Assembly (NCBI GenBank): GCA_902782145.1
Contig: CACZLZ010000006.1
Span: forward strand, 34,211 to 98,210
Direction: 5' to 3'
Source: an uncultured Aeromonadales bacterium
Lineage (GTDB): Bacteria > Pseudomonadota > Gammaproteobacteria > Enterobacterales > Succinivibrionaceae
Length of the DNA: 64,000 nucleotides
Under the pieces are notes generated by a model. It saw nothing but the letters and a program-made list of their open reading frames with translations, made no database searches and was not told where the DNA came from. A program made the translations under genes and the position numbers. Below are positions 1 to 7,485 of this stretch, in pieces. Positions within the stretch are counted from its first letter, which is position 1, and each line of letters begins with the position of its first letter.

Positions 1-574
1 CAGCGCTCCTACCCAGGAGGAGATCTGCCATTATATCGGCAACGGCGCTGCGGTCCTGGTGAAGCGGGCCATGGTGAACCGCATTGACTACCGGGAGGAG
101 GAGATTGATCCCGGGATCTTTGCCCGGGTCACCGAACTCTACCGTCAGGAGTACCTGAAGGGTCTCGACCGGAACTTCACTCTCTATCCCGGAGTGCCGG
201 AGATCCTGGCGCTTCTGAAAAGGGAGGGGCTGAAGCTGGCCTTGGCCACCAACAAGCCCGACTACTGCCTTGCACCCTGGCTGGCCGCCGCGGGCCTCAC
301 CGGGGTCTTTGACTTTGCATTGGGCAGCGGGGTGCTCCCCGTGGTCAAGCCGGATCCCGGGATCCTGCTTCATGTCTGCGGGAAACTGGATGTTCCGGTT
401 GCCCGATCGGTGATGGTGGGAGACTCGGGCAATGACATTCTGGCTGCTAAAGCCTGCGGTATGCGCAGTGTGGGCATGACCTACGGCTACTGTTACACCC
501 GGCCCCTCAAGGAGTTTGAACCGGACTTCCTGCTGGATGACTTCCGGGATCTCCCGGGGATCCTGCTGGCCTGA
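1..574 (+). CDS. gph: Phosphoglycolate phosphatase, 5' end outside the window
   Basis: HAD-superfamily hydrolase that removes phosphate from 2-phosphoglycolate. The reading frame is open from base 2 and runs to a TGA at 572-574, so the N-terminus with the DxDGT nucleophile lies upstream. The visible part starts in the cap-domain segment (YIGNGAAVLVKRAM), followed by the motif II region (LALATNKP), motif III lysine (VVKPDPG) and the motif IV acid pair (VMVGDSGNDILAAKACG), all in the order and spacing of Gph. The C-terminal MTYGY is typical of Gph. The GTG at 59 is not the true start because the homology continues upstream in frame. In enterobacteria gph lies near argD/crp, which fits the neighbours here. 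Confidence 0.92.
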   Translation, partial: SAPTQEEICHYIGNGAAVLVKRAMVNRIDYREEEIDPGIFARVTELYRQEYLKGLDRNFTLYPGVPEILALLKREGLKLALATNKPDYCLAPWLAAAGLTGVFDFALGSGVLPVVKPDPGILLHVCGKLDVPVARSVMVGDSGNDILAAKACGMRSVGMTYGYCYTRPLKEFEPDFLLDDFRDLPGILLA

Positions 575-784
575 TCTGCTCTCCGGTGGCAGAGCTCCGT
601 CCTGCTGGCCTGATCGGCACTTCCTGTGGCAGTGCCCCGTCCAGCATGCCCCGTGGCAGGCTTCAGGAACTCCCGCAGCCACACCGGGTGCAGCCGGAGA
701 AGCCTTTTCCGGATCATAGGGATCATCCGGATCAAGCGTCAGTTTCCTTCCTGCAGTAAGTTCCTCCCTCAGCCCCTTTCCCAA
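575..784. other. Convergent intergenic region
   Basis: Noncoding stretch between the ends of gph and argD. It contains a short direct repeat (TCCTGCTGGCCTGATC at 561-576, copying again at about 600-615) that begins inside the last codons of gph. I see no further gene or terminator for gph. Confidence 0.5.
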
Positions 785-809
785 TAAAAATCCCCGGTTT
801 CCCGGGGAT
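785..809 (-). terminator. Rho-independent terminator of argD
   Basis: Read on the minus strand, ATCCCCGG and CCGGGGAT form an 8-bp stem around a four-base GAAA loop and are followed by TTTTATT. It lies about 100 bp past the argD stop codon and in the correct orientation for argD. Confidence 0.85.
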
Positions 810-909
810 CATCTCATAAACTCTTATCGTGTCCAGGCTGCTGTCCTGGCGGGCGGTGCTGCCCGTTCAGCCCGGGAGCCTTCCCGGGACCTTCCCGTGA
901 ACAGCGCTC

Positions 910-2121
910 TCAGCTCCTGCCGGTGAACTCACGCACCGCCTCTTCCAGCAGATCCAGACCCGCATTCATCTCCTCATCGGTGATGTTCAGGGCCGGTGCC
1001 AGACGCAGCACGTTCTTCCCGGCCACCAGCACCAGGAGGCGCTTGGCGGCGCAGAGCTTCAGGAGTTCCCCGGATCTGCCCTGGTACTTATCGGCCAGGA
1101 CGGCCCCCACCAGAAGTCCCCGCCCCCGGATCTGGCTGAAGCAGCCGGTGTCCTCTGCAATCTTCTGCAGCCGGGCAAAGAACTTCCCGCTCCGCTCCTT
1201 TACTCCCTGGAGGAACTCCGGCTTCTCAATGATGCTCATCACCTTGTCGGCCACGGCGCAGGCCAGGGCGTTGCCGCCGAAGGTGGTGCCGTGGACGCCA
1301 GGGGTGAACACCCGGGCCACTTCATTGGTGGCCAGCACGGCCCCGATGGGGAAGCCGCCGCCCAGACCCTTGGCGGTGGTGAGGATATCCGGGGTCACCC
1401 CACAGCCCATATAGGCGAACAGATCCCCGGTGCGGCCGCAGCCGGTCTGCACCTCGTCGAAGATCAGAAGGGCGTGGTTCTCATCGCACAGTTTACGCAC
1501 CTCCCGGAGGAACTCCGGATCCCCGGGGATGATGCCTCCCTCCCCCTGGATGGGCTCCAGGACCACGGCGCAGGTCTTCTCGGAGATGGCCTCCCGGAAG
1601 GCTTCAATGTCATTGTAGGGCCGGTGGATGATGGCGGTGGGCTTGGGGCCGAAGCCGTCGGAGTAGTGATCCTGTCCGCCCACGCTTACGGTGAACAGGG
1701 TCCGGCCGTGGAAGGACTGGACGGCGGCCAGGATCTCGTTCTTGTCCTCACCGTAGTTGTCCAGGGCATACCGGCGGGCCAGCTTGAAGGCCGCCTCATT
1801 GGCTTCGGCGCCGGAGTTGCAAAAGAAGGCCCGGTCGGCAAAGGTGGCCTCCACCAGACGTTTGGCCAGGGAGATCACCGGCTCGTTGGTCATGAGGTTG
1901 CTCACGTGCCAGAGCTTGCCGCCCTGCTCCCGGAGGGTCTCCACCACTTCCGGGTAGCAGTGGCCCAGGCTGTTCACGGCTATGCCGCCGGAGAGATCCA
2001 GGTATTCCCTTCCCTCCTGATCCCACAGCCGGGAGCCCTGTCCCCGGACGGGAATGAATCCCGGGGGTGTGAACAGGGGAAAGTAGTACTGGTCAAACAT
2101 GTCTCTGGTTATGTTGCTCAT
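910..2121 (-). CDS. argD: Acetylornithine / succinyldiaminopimelate aminotransferase
   Basis: PLP-dependent class III aminotransferase of arginine (and lysine) biosynthesis, cytosolic. About 403 residues, the usual length. Recognisable blocks are GGIAVNSLGHCYPEVV, the cofactor-phosphate segment NSGAEANEAAFKLAR, FHGRTLFTVSVGGQ, EPIQGEGG, the PLP-ring DEVQTGCGRTG, and the Schiff-base lysine in TAKGLGGGFPIG. The start at 2121 has GAGG nine bases upstream; an ATG three codons earlier at 2130 has no usable Shine-Dalgarno spacing. A paired ARG box sits just upstream, so repression by ArgR is expected. AstC is a close paralogue, but the ARG boxes, the absence of other ast genes and the neighbouring crp favour ArgD. 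Confidence 0.93.
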   Translation of the reverse strand: MSNITRDMFDQYYFPLFTPPGFIPVRGQGSRLWDQEGREYLDLSGGIAVNSLGHCYPEVVETLREQGGKLWHVSNLMTNEPVISLAKRLVEATFADRAFFCNSGAEANEAAFKLARRYALDNYGEDKNEILAAVQSFHGRTLFTVSVGGQDHYSDGFGPKPTAIIHRPYNDIEAFREAISEKTCAVVLEPIQGEGGIIPGDPEFLREVRKLCDENHALLIFDEVQTGCGRTGDLFAYMGCGVTPDILTTAKGLGGGFPIGAVLATNEVARVFTPGVHGTTFGGNALACAVADKVMSIIEKPEFLQGVKERSGKFFARLQKIAEDTGCFSQIRGRGLLVGAVLADKYQGRSGELLKLCAAKRLLVLVAGKNVLRLAPALNITDEEMNAGLDLLEEAVREFTGRS

Positions 2122-2134
2122 CTTTACCATCCTC

Positions 2135-2173
2135 AGTGAATGATTATGCAGTAATTATGAATTGTTATTCAGC
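2135..2173 (-). promoter_or_regulatory. Tandem ARG boxes (ArgR operator) at the argD promoter
   Basis: Two 18-bp ARG boxes, with cores TGAATGATTATGCA (2137-2150) and TGAATTGTTATTCA (2158-2171). The second is a perfect TGAAT-N4-ATTCA palindrome and the first has one mismatch. The boxes are separated by 3 bp, the spacing known for hexameric ArgR operators in enterobacteria. On the minus strand TTGCAT and CATAAT, 18 bp apart, overlap the boxes and are a plausible promoter. Confidence 0.85.
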
Positions 2174-2210
2174 TGAATGCAAGGGGTGTGCCGGATCCCT
2201 CCGGCGGCTC

Positions 2211-2244
2211 AAAAGAAAAAGGCACATGATGCTGTCATGTGCCT
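2211..2244 (-). terminator. Rho-independent terminator of crp
   Basis: On the minus strand AGGCACATGA and TCATGTGCCT form a 10-bp perfect stem with a five-base loop, followed by TTTTCTTTT. It starts about 20 bp after the crp stop codon. Confidence 0.92.
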
Positions 2245-2265
2245 TCCGGTGGTTGCCGGCAGAAG

Positions 2266-2904
2266 TTATCTGGTGCCGTAAACCACAATGGTCTTGCCGT
2301 GGGCTGAGATGGAGCCCTGATCCTCCAGCATTTTCAGGATCCTGCCCACAGTCTCTCGGGAGCAGCCCACCAGCTGGCCGATCTCCTGCCGGGTGATCTT
2401 GATCTGCATGCCGTCGGGATGGGTCATGGCGTCGGGCTGATGGGCCAGATCCAGGAGAGCCCGGGCAATGCGTCCGGTGACGTCCAGGAATGCCAGGGCG
2501 TTGACCTTCTGGGAGGTGCTCTGGAGGCGGCGGGCCATCTGGGCTGACAGGCGCATGAGGATCTCAGGGTTGACCTGTATCAGTTGGCGGAACTTCTTGT
2601 AGGAGATCTCAGCCACTTCGCAGGGTCCCTTGGCTCGGACATAGGCGGTGCGCTTGGGCTCCTCCGACTCATCAAAGAGTCCTAGCTCACCGATGAAGTC
2701 ACCCTGGTTGAGGTAGGAGAGGATCATCTCCTTGCCTTCCTCGTCCTTAATGAGCACGGCCACGGTTCCGGATATAACATAGTAAAGGGTGTCTGCCTTC
2801 TCACCGCTGTGGATGATGGTGCTCTTGGCCGGGTACTTCCTCTTGTGGCTGTGCAGTATGAACCATTCAGTCGTGGGATCTGAAATAGGCTTCCCTAATA
2901 CCAT
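2266..2904 (-). CDS. crp: cAMP receptor protein (CRP/CAP)
   Basis: Global transcription regulator that binds cAMP. 212 residues; most of the sequence matches the E. coli protein, from MVLGKP to the C-terminal [11 protein letters not shown]. The cAMP-binding part includes [10 protein letters not shown] and, two residues further along than in E. coli, an RT pair where E. coli has RS. The helix-turn-helix carries [19 protein letters not shown] with the DNA-contacting Arg, Glu and Arg. The start at 2904 has AAGGA just upstream; the open frame extends 65 codons further, but that part is not conserved and runs through the promoter. A two-residue insertion after [11 protein letters not shown] is the main difference from the enterobacterial protein. 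Confidence 0.97.
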   Translation of the reverse strand: MVLGKPISDPTTEWFILHSHKRKYPAKSTIIHSGEKADTLYYVISGTVAVLIKDEEGKEMILSYLNQGDFIGELGLFDESEEPKRTAYVRAKGPCEVAEISYKKFRQLIQVNPEILMRLSAQMARRLQSTSQKVNALAFLDVTGRIARALLDLAHQPDAMTHPDGMQIKITRQEIGQLVGCSRETVGRILKMLEDQGSISAHGKTIVVYGTR

Positions 2905-2991
2905 ATCCTTGTCCTCTTTTTTCTTCTGAGTCAAAACATGTGCTGCGGCGCCCTCTGTGGCGCACCCGAGCTCAAACTTGCAATCTGCGAT

Positions 2992-2997
2992 ATTATA
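2992..2997 (-). promoter_or_regulatory. Probable crp promoter (-10)
   Basis: Perfect TATAAT on the minus strand, about 90 bp before the crp start. The region 17 bp upstream is AT-rich but a poor match to TTGACA, so the -35 is weak. The mutS promoter has the same GGTTATAAT context. Confidence 0.6.
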
Positions 2998-3352
2998 ACC
3001 AAAATCTTTCCCTATTGATAAAAATTTTGGCGCCCCGGATCCCGGCCAAACCGGGCTCCGGCCGTCCTTTGACGGCGTTTTTCTCCAGGATCTGGACATC
3101 CTGGGGAATGCTTCCGGGGGGCCGGGGATCGGCTTTCACCGGAGATTCCGGGAGCTCCTCCGGGGCGGACATGGCAGGTTCCATGCAGTGCGGCGGCCCG
3201 GCTTAAGGCGATATGCTGACGCAGATGTCCTGTCCGTCCGCCGGCGGCGCGCTTTCCCTGGGGCGGACAGGGGGATTTTGGACGACAGGCGGAAAGCGCG
3301 GCTTGGGCAGCCTGACTTCCGTACCCATAAAATGCTAACTGAAAAGACGGAC

Positions 3353-3379
3353 AGAAAGCCTGTTGCCGTAAGGCTTTCT
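3353..3379. repeat. Isolated hairpin between crp and the acyltransferase gene
   Basis: AGAAAGCCT and AGGCTTTCT form a perfect 9-bp stem with a nine-base loop. No T-run follows directly on either strand. The arms share AAAGCCT/AGGCTTT with the hairpin in each ~127-bp unit between panC and panD. Confidence 0.5.
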
Positions 3380-3449
3380 GCTCATTTTTAGGGGTGTTTT
3401 GCTGCGAAACGATAGTATCGTCTGCCGGGACCCGGGCAGGGGGGATTTT

Positions 3450-3478
3450 TTGAGGACAAAGGCTTAATTTGCTAAAAT
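3450..3478 (+). promoter_or_regulatory. Promoter of the acyltransferase gene
   Basis: TTGAGG (3450-3455), 17 bp, TAAAAT (3473-3478), with TGC directly before the -10 (extended -10). It lies 37 bp upstream of the start codon. Confidence 0.8.
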
Positions 3479-3514
3479 GTCCCCGTTGCAGCCCCGAGGG
3501 GGAGAGGAGGATTT

Positions 3515-4705
3515 ATGGGTAACCAGCCCGCAGGCGAGACCAGCGGAGACGCCAGGTTTGACGCCATCAGACCCTACACGGATCAGGAGGTCCCGGGGGT
3601 CATATCCCGCATTGTCACAGATGACGCCTTTCTGTCCTCGGTGGTGGCGTTCCGCTTCCGGAGGATGCGCTTTCTCAGCGGTCTGCTGAAGCCCCTGGTG
3701 AAGCGCAACCTTATCCGCCGGTTCGGTCACATCAAGACGGTGGCGGTGTTCCAGGATCAGGTGGCCCGCTTCATGGAGGACATGATCAAGAGCACCACCG
3801 ACGGGGTGTCCTTTGAGGGCTTTGACCGCCTGGAGCGGGACCGGGGCTACCTCTTCATCTCCAACCACCGGGACATCGCACTGGATCCGGCCTTCATTGA
3901 TCTGGGGCTCCACCGGCAGGGCATGGACACTGTGCGCATTGCCATCGGCGACAACCTGCTGCGCACTCCCCTGGCAACAGATCTGATGAAGCTCAACCAG
4001 AGCTTTGTGGTGGACCGCTCCTCCAAGGGCCGGGAACTGCTGAACTCCCTGTCCACCCTGTCCGACTATATCCGCCTCTCCCTGGCGGAGGGGCATTCCA
4101 TCTGGATCGCCCAGCGGGAGGGCCGGGCCAAGGACGGCAATGACGTCACCGATCCCGCCATCCTGAAGATGTTCCACCTGGCGGGGCGGCGGCTGAAGAT
4201 CCCGTTTGCAGAATACATGCGCAGTCTCAACATTGTGCCGGTGGCCATCTCCTATGAATATGATCCCGGGGATCAGGACAAGGCCCGGGAACTGGTGATG
4301 ACCGAGAAGAACGGCTCTTATGAGAAGTCCCGGCTGGAGGATATCGAGAGCATTGTGAACGGGATCCGGGGCTACAAGGGCCGGATCACCGTGCGGGTGG
4401 GGGATCCCCTGGATCGGGACTTCGCCTCTGCCGAGGAACTGGCTGGGTACATTGACAGCTACATCCACTCCCGGTACCGGCTGTATCCCAGCAACCTCAT
4501 CGCTTTGGGAGATGACGCTGGCCTGGCTGCCATTGCCGATCCCCAGGAGGCCGCCCGCTGCCGGGAGACCTTCCAGGCACGTATGGCGGCGGCTCCCGAG
4601 GATGTGCGGGAGACCATGCGCCGTTATTATGCCCGCCCGGCAGAGAACCAGAAGGGATCCACCCAGGGACAGGATGCAGGGCAGGGAGCCGGCAGTCAGT
4701 CCTGA
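3515..4705 (+). CDS. PlsC-superfamily glycerolipid acyltransferase
   Basis: Likely acyl transfer to a glycerophospholipid precursor at the inner face of the membrane. 396 residues. The signature region is ISNHRDIALDPAFI (about residue 115), in which the catalytic His is followed by Asp at a spacing one longer than the usual HX4D, as in a subgroup of 1-acylglycerol-3-phosphate acyltransferases. The second conserved block REGRAKDGNDVTDPAIL carries the substrate-binding EGR. There is no clear transmembrane segment. AGGAGG lies just upstream of the ATG and the gene has its own promoter. The last ~25 residues are Gln/Gly-rich. It is not canonical PlsC or PlsB; the precise substrate is unknown. Confidence 0.75.
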   Translation: MGNQPAGETSGDARFDAIRPYTDQEVPGVISRIVTDDAFLSSVVAFRFRRMRFLSGLLKPLVKRNLIRRFGHIKTVAVFQDQVARFMEDMIKSTTDGVSFEGFDRLERDRGYLFISNHRDIALDPAFIDLGLHRQGMDTVRIAIGDNLLRTPLATDLMKLNQSFVVDRSSKGRELLNSLSTLSDYIRLSLAEGHSIWIAQREGRAKDGNDVTDPAILKMFHLAGRRLKIPFAEYMRSLNIVPVAISYEYDPGDQDKARELVMTEKNGSYEKSRLEDIESIVNGIRGYKGRITVRVGDPLDRDFASAEELAGYIDSYIHSRYRLYPSNLIALGDDAGLAAIADPQEAARCRETFQARMAAAPEDVRETMRRYYARPAENQKGSTQGQDAGQGAGSQS

Positions 4706-4770
4706 TCGTTTCCCGGCTTTCCGGAAGGTTGCTGACACCAGGTGCCGCTTCCGGCGAACGGTCAGCTGAT

Positions 4771-4800
4771 CTAATCTAATCTAATCTAATCTAATCTAAT
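4771..4800 (+). repeat. Pentanucleotide microsatellite (CTAAT)6
   Basis: Six perfect tandem CTAAT copies, followed directly by a long hairpin. Noncoding, between two convergent genes. Confidence 0.95.
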
Positions 4801-4804
4801 GAAG

Positions 4805-4841
4805 CAGGCCGCCCCCGGAGACATGCTCCGGAGGCGGCCTG
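4805..4841. terminator. Long GC-rich hairpin, possible bidirectional terminator
   Basis: CAGGCCGCC/GGCGGCCTG outer and CCGGAG/CTCCGG inner arms form a long near-perfect stem around ACATG, between convergent genes. There is no T-run on the plus strand; on the minus strand the flank is ATTAGATTAG from the microsatellite. Termination is therefore uncertain. Confidence 0.5.
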
Positions 4842-5203
4842 TGTGATCTGGCAGCCGGATCCTTAAGCCATGATCCCTGCCAGTCCGGCCTCTTCAGCCT
4901 GATCCCTCAGCGTCCACTGGGATACTGGGAACCTTTGGGATCGCGGGACACAGTGCTCACAGCCGCTTCGGCATTTCATCTGCCCGGCTCCAGATGCCGC
5001 ATTTCAGCGTTCATACCCCTCCGGCACCGATACCGTCTCTCACCTTCATCTGCGCAACCGCCGCACCGTCTCCTCATCTGCCTGGTCCCGTTCCGGCGTT
5101 CCGTCACGGGATTGGCGTGCCGTCATCATTGCACCGCTGATCCATCAAGGCTCCGCTGTGCTGTCGCGCCGCCGACATGGCTGCCCCGGGGTGCGGGCGG
5201 AGA
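4842..5203. other. Intergenic region downstream of pit
   Basis: About 360 bp with no convincing gene, RNA or terminator on either strand. Confidence 0.5.
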
Positions 5204-6505
5204 TCAGGTGAACAGGAACTGCAGGGTCTTGAAGAAGATGATGGCCAGCACCGCACCGGAGGGCAGGGTGATGATCCAGGAGACGAAGATGTTCCGGATC
5301 ACGTGCAGATTCAGGGCCGCAATACCGTGGGCCAGGCCGATGCCGATGATGGCCCCCACCAGAGTCTGGGTGGTGGAGATGGGCAGTCCCGTGCCCGAGG
5401 CGATGACCACGGTGGTGGCGGTGGCCAGCTGGGCGGCGAAGCCGCGGCTGGGGGTCAGCTGGGTGATGTTGGTGCCCACGGTTTTCATGACCCGGTAGCC
5501 CAGGGTGCTCAGGCCGATGACAATGCCCAGGGCCCCCAGGGGCAGGATCCACCATTCCAGGATCGAGGGATCATAGCTGCTGTCAGCGGCGTGGCGGATG
5601 GAGGACACCACCGCCGCCAGGGGCCCGATGGAGTTGGCCACGTCGTTGGAGCCGTGGGCGAAGGCCATGGCGCAGGCGGTGATCACCATGAGGATCCCGA
5701 ACACTCGCTCCACCTTCCGGTAACTGCGGCGGACCCGGGCCTTCTTCTTTTTCCGGTCATCCTTCTCCGGATCCGCATCAAAGTCGGTGCGGCGGATCAC
5801 CAGCCAGCAGGGTAGCATGGAGAGCAGGGCTAGGATCAGGGAGATCAGCATGGTCTCCCCCACGGTGAGCTCCATGCCGGTGACGTGGCGCAGCCCCGTC
5901 TTCACGGTGATCCCGGAGATGATGAACACCGTCAGGGCGGTGTAGATCGGGGCCATGCGCCGGGCGTGGCGCATGGGGTGAAAATGGCGGAAGACGCTGC
6001 GCAGGACGCTGAGAAACAGCAGGTAGGCGATGACCGCCGAGATGAGGGGAGTGATGATCCAGGAGCCGAAGATCCCCCACAGTTCTCCCCAGTGGATGGC
6101 GTCCGCTCCTACGCTCACCAGGGAGAAGCCGATGATGGCTCCGATGATGGTGTGGGTGGTGGACACGGGCCACCCCACGAAGGAGGCCACCAGCAGCCAG
6201 GTGCCGGCGGCGAACAGGGCGGAGATCATGCCCAGGGTGAGGCTGAAGGTGTCCCCGCCGAAGGAGGCGGGATCCACTATGCCCTGCTTGATGGTGTTGG
6301 TCACCTCCCCGCCGGCCAGGAAGGCCCCCAGGAATTCAAAGATCGCCGCCACCACCAGGGCCTGCACCACAGTGAGGGACTTGGTGCCCACGGAGGTGGC
6401 CATGGCATTGGCCACATCGTTGGCGCCGATCCCCCAGGCCATGAGGAAGCCCAGGATCACCGCCAGGGTGAGGAGCAGCGCTCCGTGCTCTGCCAGGAGT
6501 TCCAT
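5204..6505 (-). CDS. Low-affinity inorganic phosphate transporter, PiT family
   Basis: Inner-membrane symporter for (metal-)phosphate. 433 residues with the two inverted PiT repeats, each with its signature: GANDVANAMATSVGTKSLT near the N-terminus and HGSNDVANSIGPLAA around residue 280. Each repeat is followed by a WPVSTTHTIIGAIIG / LPISTTQTLVGAIIG segment. About ten hydrophobic helices are separated by a central basic cytoplasmic loop (DDRKKKKARVRRSYRKVER). The ATG shares a base with the stop codon of the DUF47 gene (TGATG), so the two are translationally coupled. The pair is a classic phosphate-uptake operon in which the DUF47 protein modulates Pit. Confidence 0.93.
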   Translation of the reverse strand: MELLAEHGALLLTLAVILGFLMAWGIGANDVANAMATSVGTKSLTVVQALVVAAIFEFLGAFLAGGEVTNTIKQGIVDPASFGGDTFSLTLGMISALFAAGTWLLVASFVGWPVSTTHTIIGAIIGFSLVSVGADAIHWGELWGIFGSWIITPLISAVIAYLLFLSVLRSVFRHFHPMRHARRMAPIYTALTVFIISGITVKTGLRHVTGMELTVGETMLISLILALLSMLPCWLVIRRTDFDADPEKDDRKKKKARVRRSYRKVERVFGILMVITACAMAFAHGSNDVANSIGPLAAVVSSIRHAADSSYDPSILEWWILPLGALGIVIGLSTLGYRVMKTVGTNITQLTPSRGFAAQLATATTVVIASGTGLPISTTQTLVGAIIGIGLAHGIAALNLHVIRNIFVSWIITLPSGAVLAIIFFKTLQFLFT

Positions 6506-7182
6506 CAGGCCCTCCCCACCATGACCTCAAGGGTGGAGCCGATGCTCTCGGCCTGATCCGCCAGGGCGCCGATCATCTTCAGAATGTCATAAAGGAAGAT
6601 GGCGTCCACGGGGTTGAGGGTAGCCTCCAGCTGGTACAGCCGGTGACGCAGATCAATCTGGATGCTGTCGGTGTCGCTCTCGATCACGTCCAGCTCTTCC
6701 ACCATCTCCTCCACCAGCTTGACTTCCTTCCCCCTGAAGCCGATCTCCAGCAGGTTCTCCAGCTCCCCGATGACCTTGCTGGCCAGGAGGGTGGCGTCCA
6801 GGCAGCGCCGGATGTAGCGCAGGAAATCCTCCCGGACCTCCTCGGGCACCTTCAGCTGGCGTCCCAGCACAATGCCGGCGATGTCCTTGGCCTGGTTGGC
6901 GATCTTGTCCTGCTGGGTCACCAGATGCAGCAGATCTGTCCGGTCCACGGGCATGAACAGCCCCTTGGGGAGCTTCATGCGGATGTTCATCTTGATCTTG
7001 TCCGCCTCCTCTTCCAGGGCCTTGATCTGCTGCTGGGTCTCCAGGGCCTCCTGCCAGTTGTCGGCATAGACTGCCTGGAAGAAGGGCACCAGGGCTGAGC
7101 AGCACTCATGCACCTTGCAGATGTGCTTGACCAGGGGCTTCAGGGGGGATTTGGCGAAGATGGACTGTATGAGACCGTTCAT
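6505..7182 (-). CDS. DUF47 / PhoU-like Pit accessory protein (TIGR00153 family)
   Basis: Cytosolic all-helical protein of 225 residues, family-typical length. The family is related to PhoU and is usually encoded next to pit. Conserved features are the N-terminal FAKSPLKPLVKHICKV, the helix with ALEEEADKIKMNIRMKLPKG, LFMPVDRTDLLHLVTQQD, and the acidic ELDVIESDTDSIQIDLRHRL. Start ATG has AAGGAG at good spacing. First gene of the two-gene operon with pit. Its biochemical role is inferred from PhoU-like proteins and not established from sequence. Confidence 0.9.
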   Translation of the reverse strand: MNGLIQSIFAKSPLKPLVKHICKVHECCSALVPFFQAVYADNWQEALETQQQIKALEEEADKIKMNIRMKLPKGLFMPVDRTDLLHLVTQQDKIANQAKDIAGIVLGRQLKVPEEVREDFLRYIRRCLDATLLASKVIGELENLLEIGFRGKEVKLVEEMVEELDVIESDTDSIQIDLRHRLYQLEATLNPVDAIFLYDILKMIGALADQAESIGSTLEVMVGRA

Positions 7183-7260
7183 GGGGGAAACTCCTTGACC
7201 GGGGATCCCGGCGTGCTGTCATGATCTGGGTGCGGCGGCAAGCCCCCCGCCCCTTGACGG

Positions 7261-7266
7261 ATTATA
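7261..7266 (-). promoter_or_regulatory. Promoter of the DUF47-pit operon (-10)
   Basis: Minus-strand TGCTATAATCC, an extended -10, about 80 bp before the DUF47 start. CCGACA 15 bp upstream is the best -35 match. No Pho box is evident. Confidence 0.7.
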
Positions 7267-7387
7267 GCACTGTCCCGCCCCTGTCGGATCCGGGGAGGCC
7301 AGGTCAAGATCTTGAAGATGATGTTTGCCTCTCGTCCCGCCCCTGGCGGCTCCGGGGAGGCCTGCGGCGCCCCGGAATGTGGCGATG

Positions 7388-7416
7388 TTCACAAGGTTGC
7401 GGAATTGCGCTAAAAT
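7388..7416 (+). promoter_or_regulatory. Promoter of pcnB
   Basis: TTCACA (7388-7393), 17 bp, TAAAAT (7411-7416); five of six consensus positions in each hexamer. It lies about 70 bp before the start codon. Confidence 0.8.
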
Positions 7417-7485
7417 CCCCTCTCATTCATGGGGCGCCCGGGGGTTCCGGACGCAGGTTAGACACAGCCTGACGGCAGATTGCGG

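Noticed and set aside
3464..4738. 424-codon minus-strand frame opposite the acyltransferase
   Set aside because: Shadow frame; the plus strand has a promoter, ribosome-binding site and family motifs.
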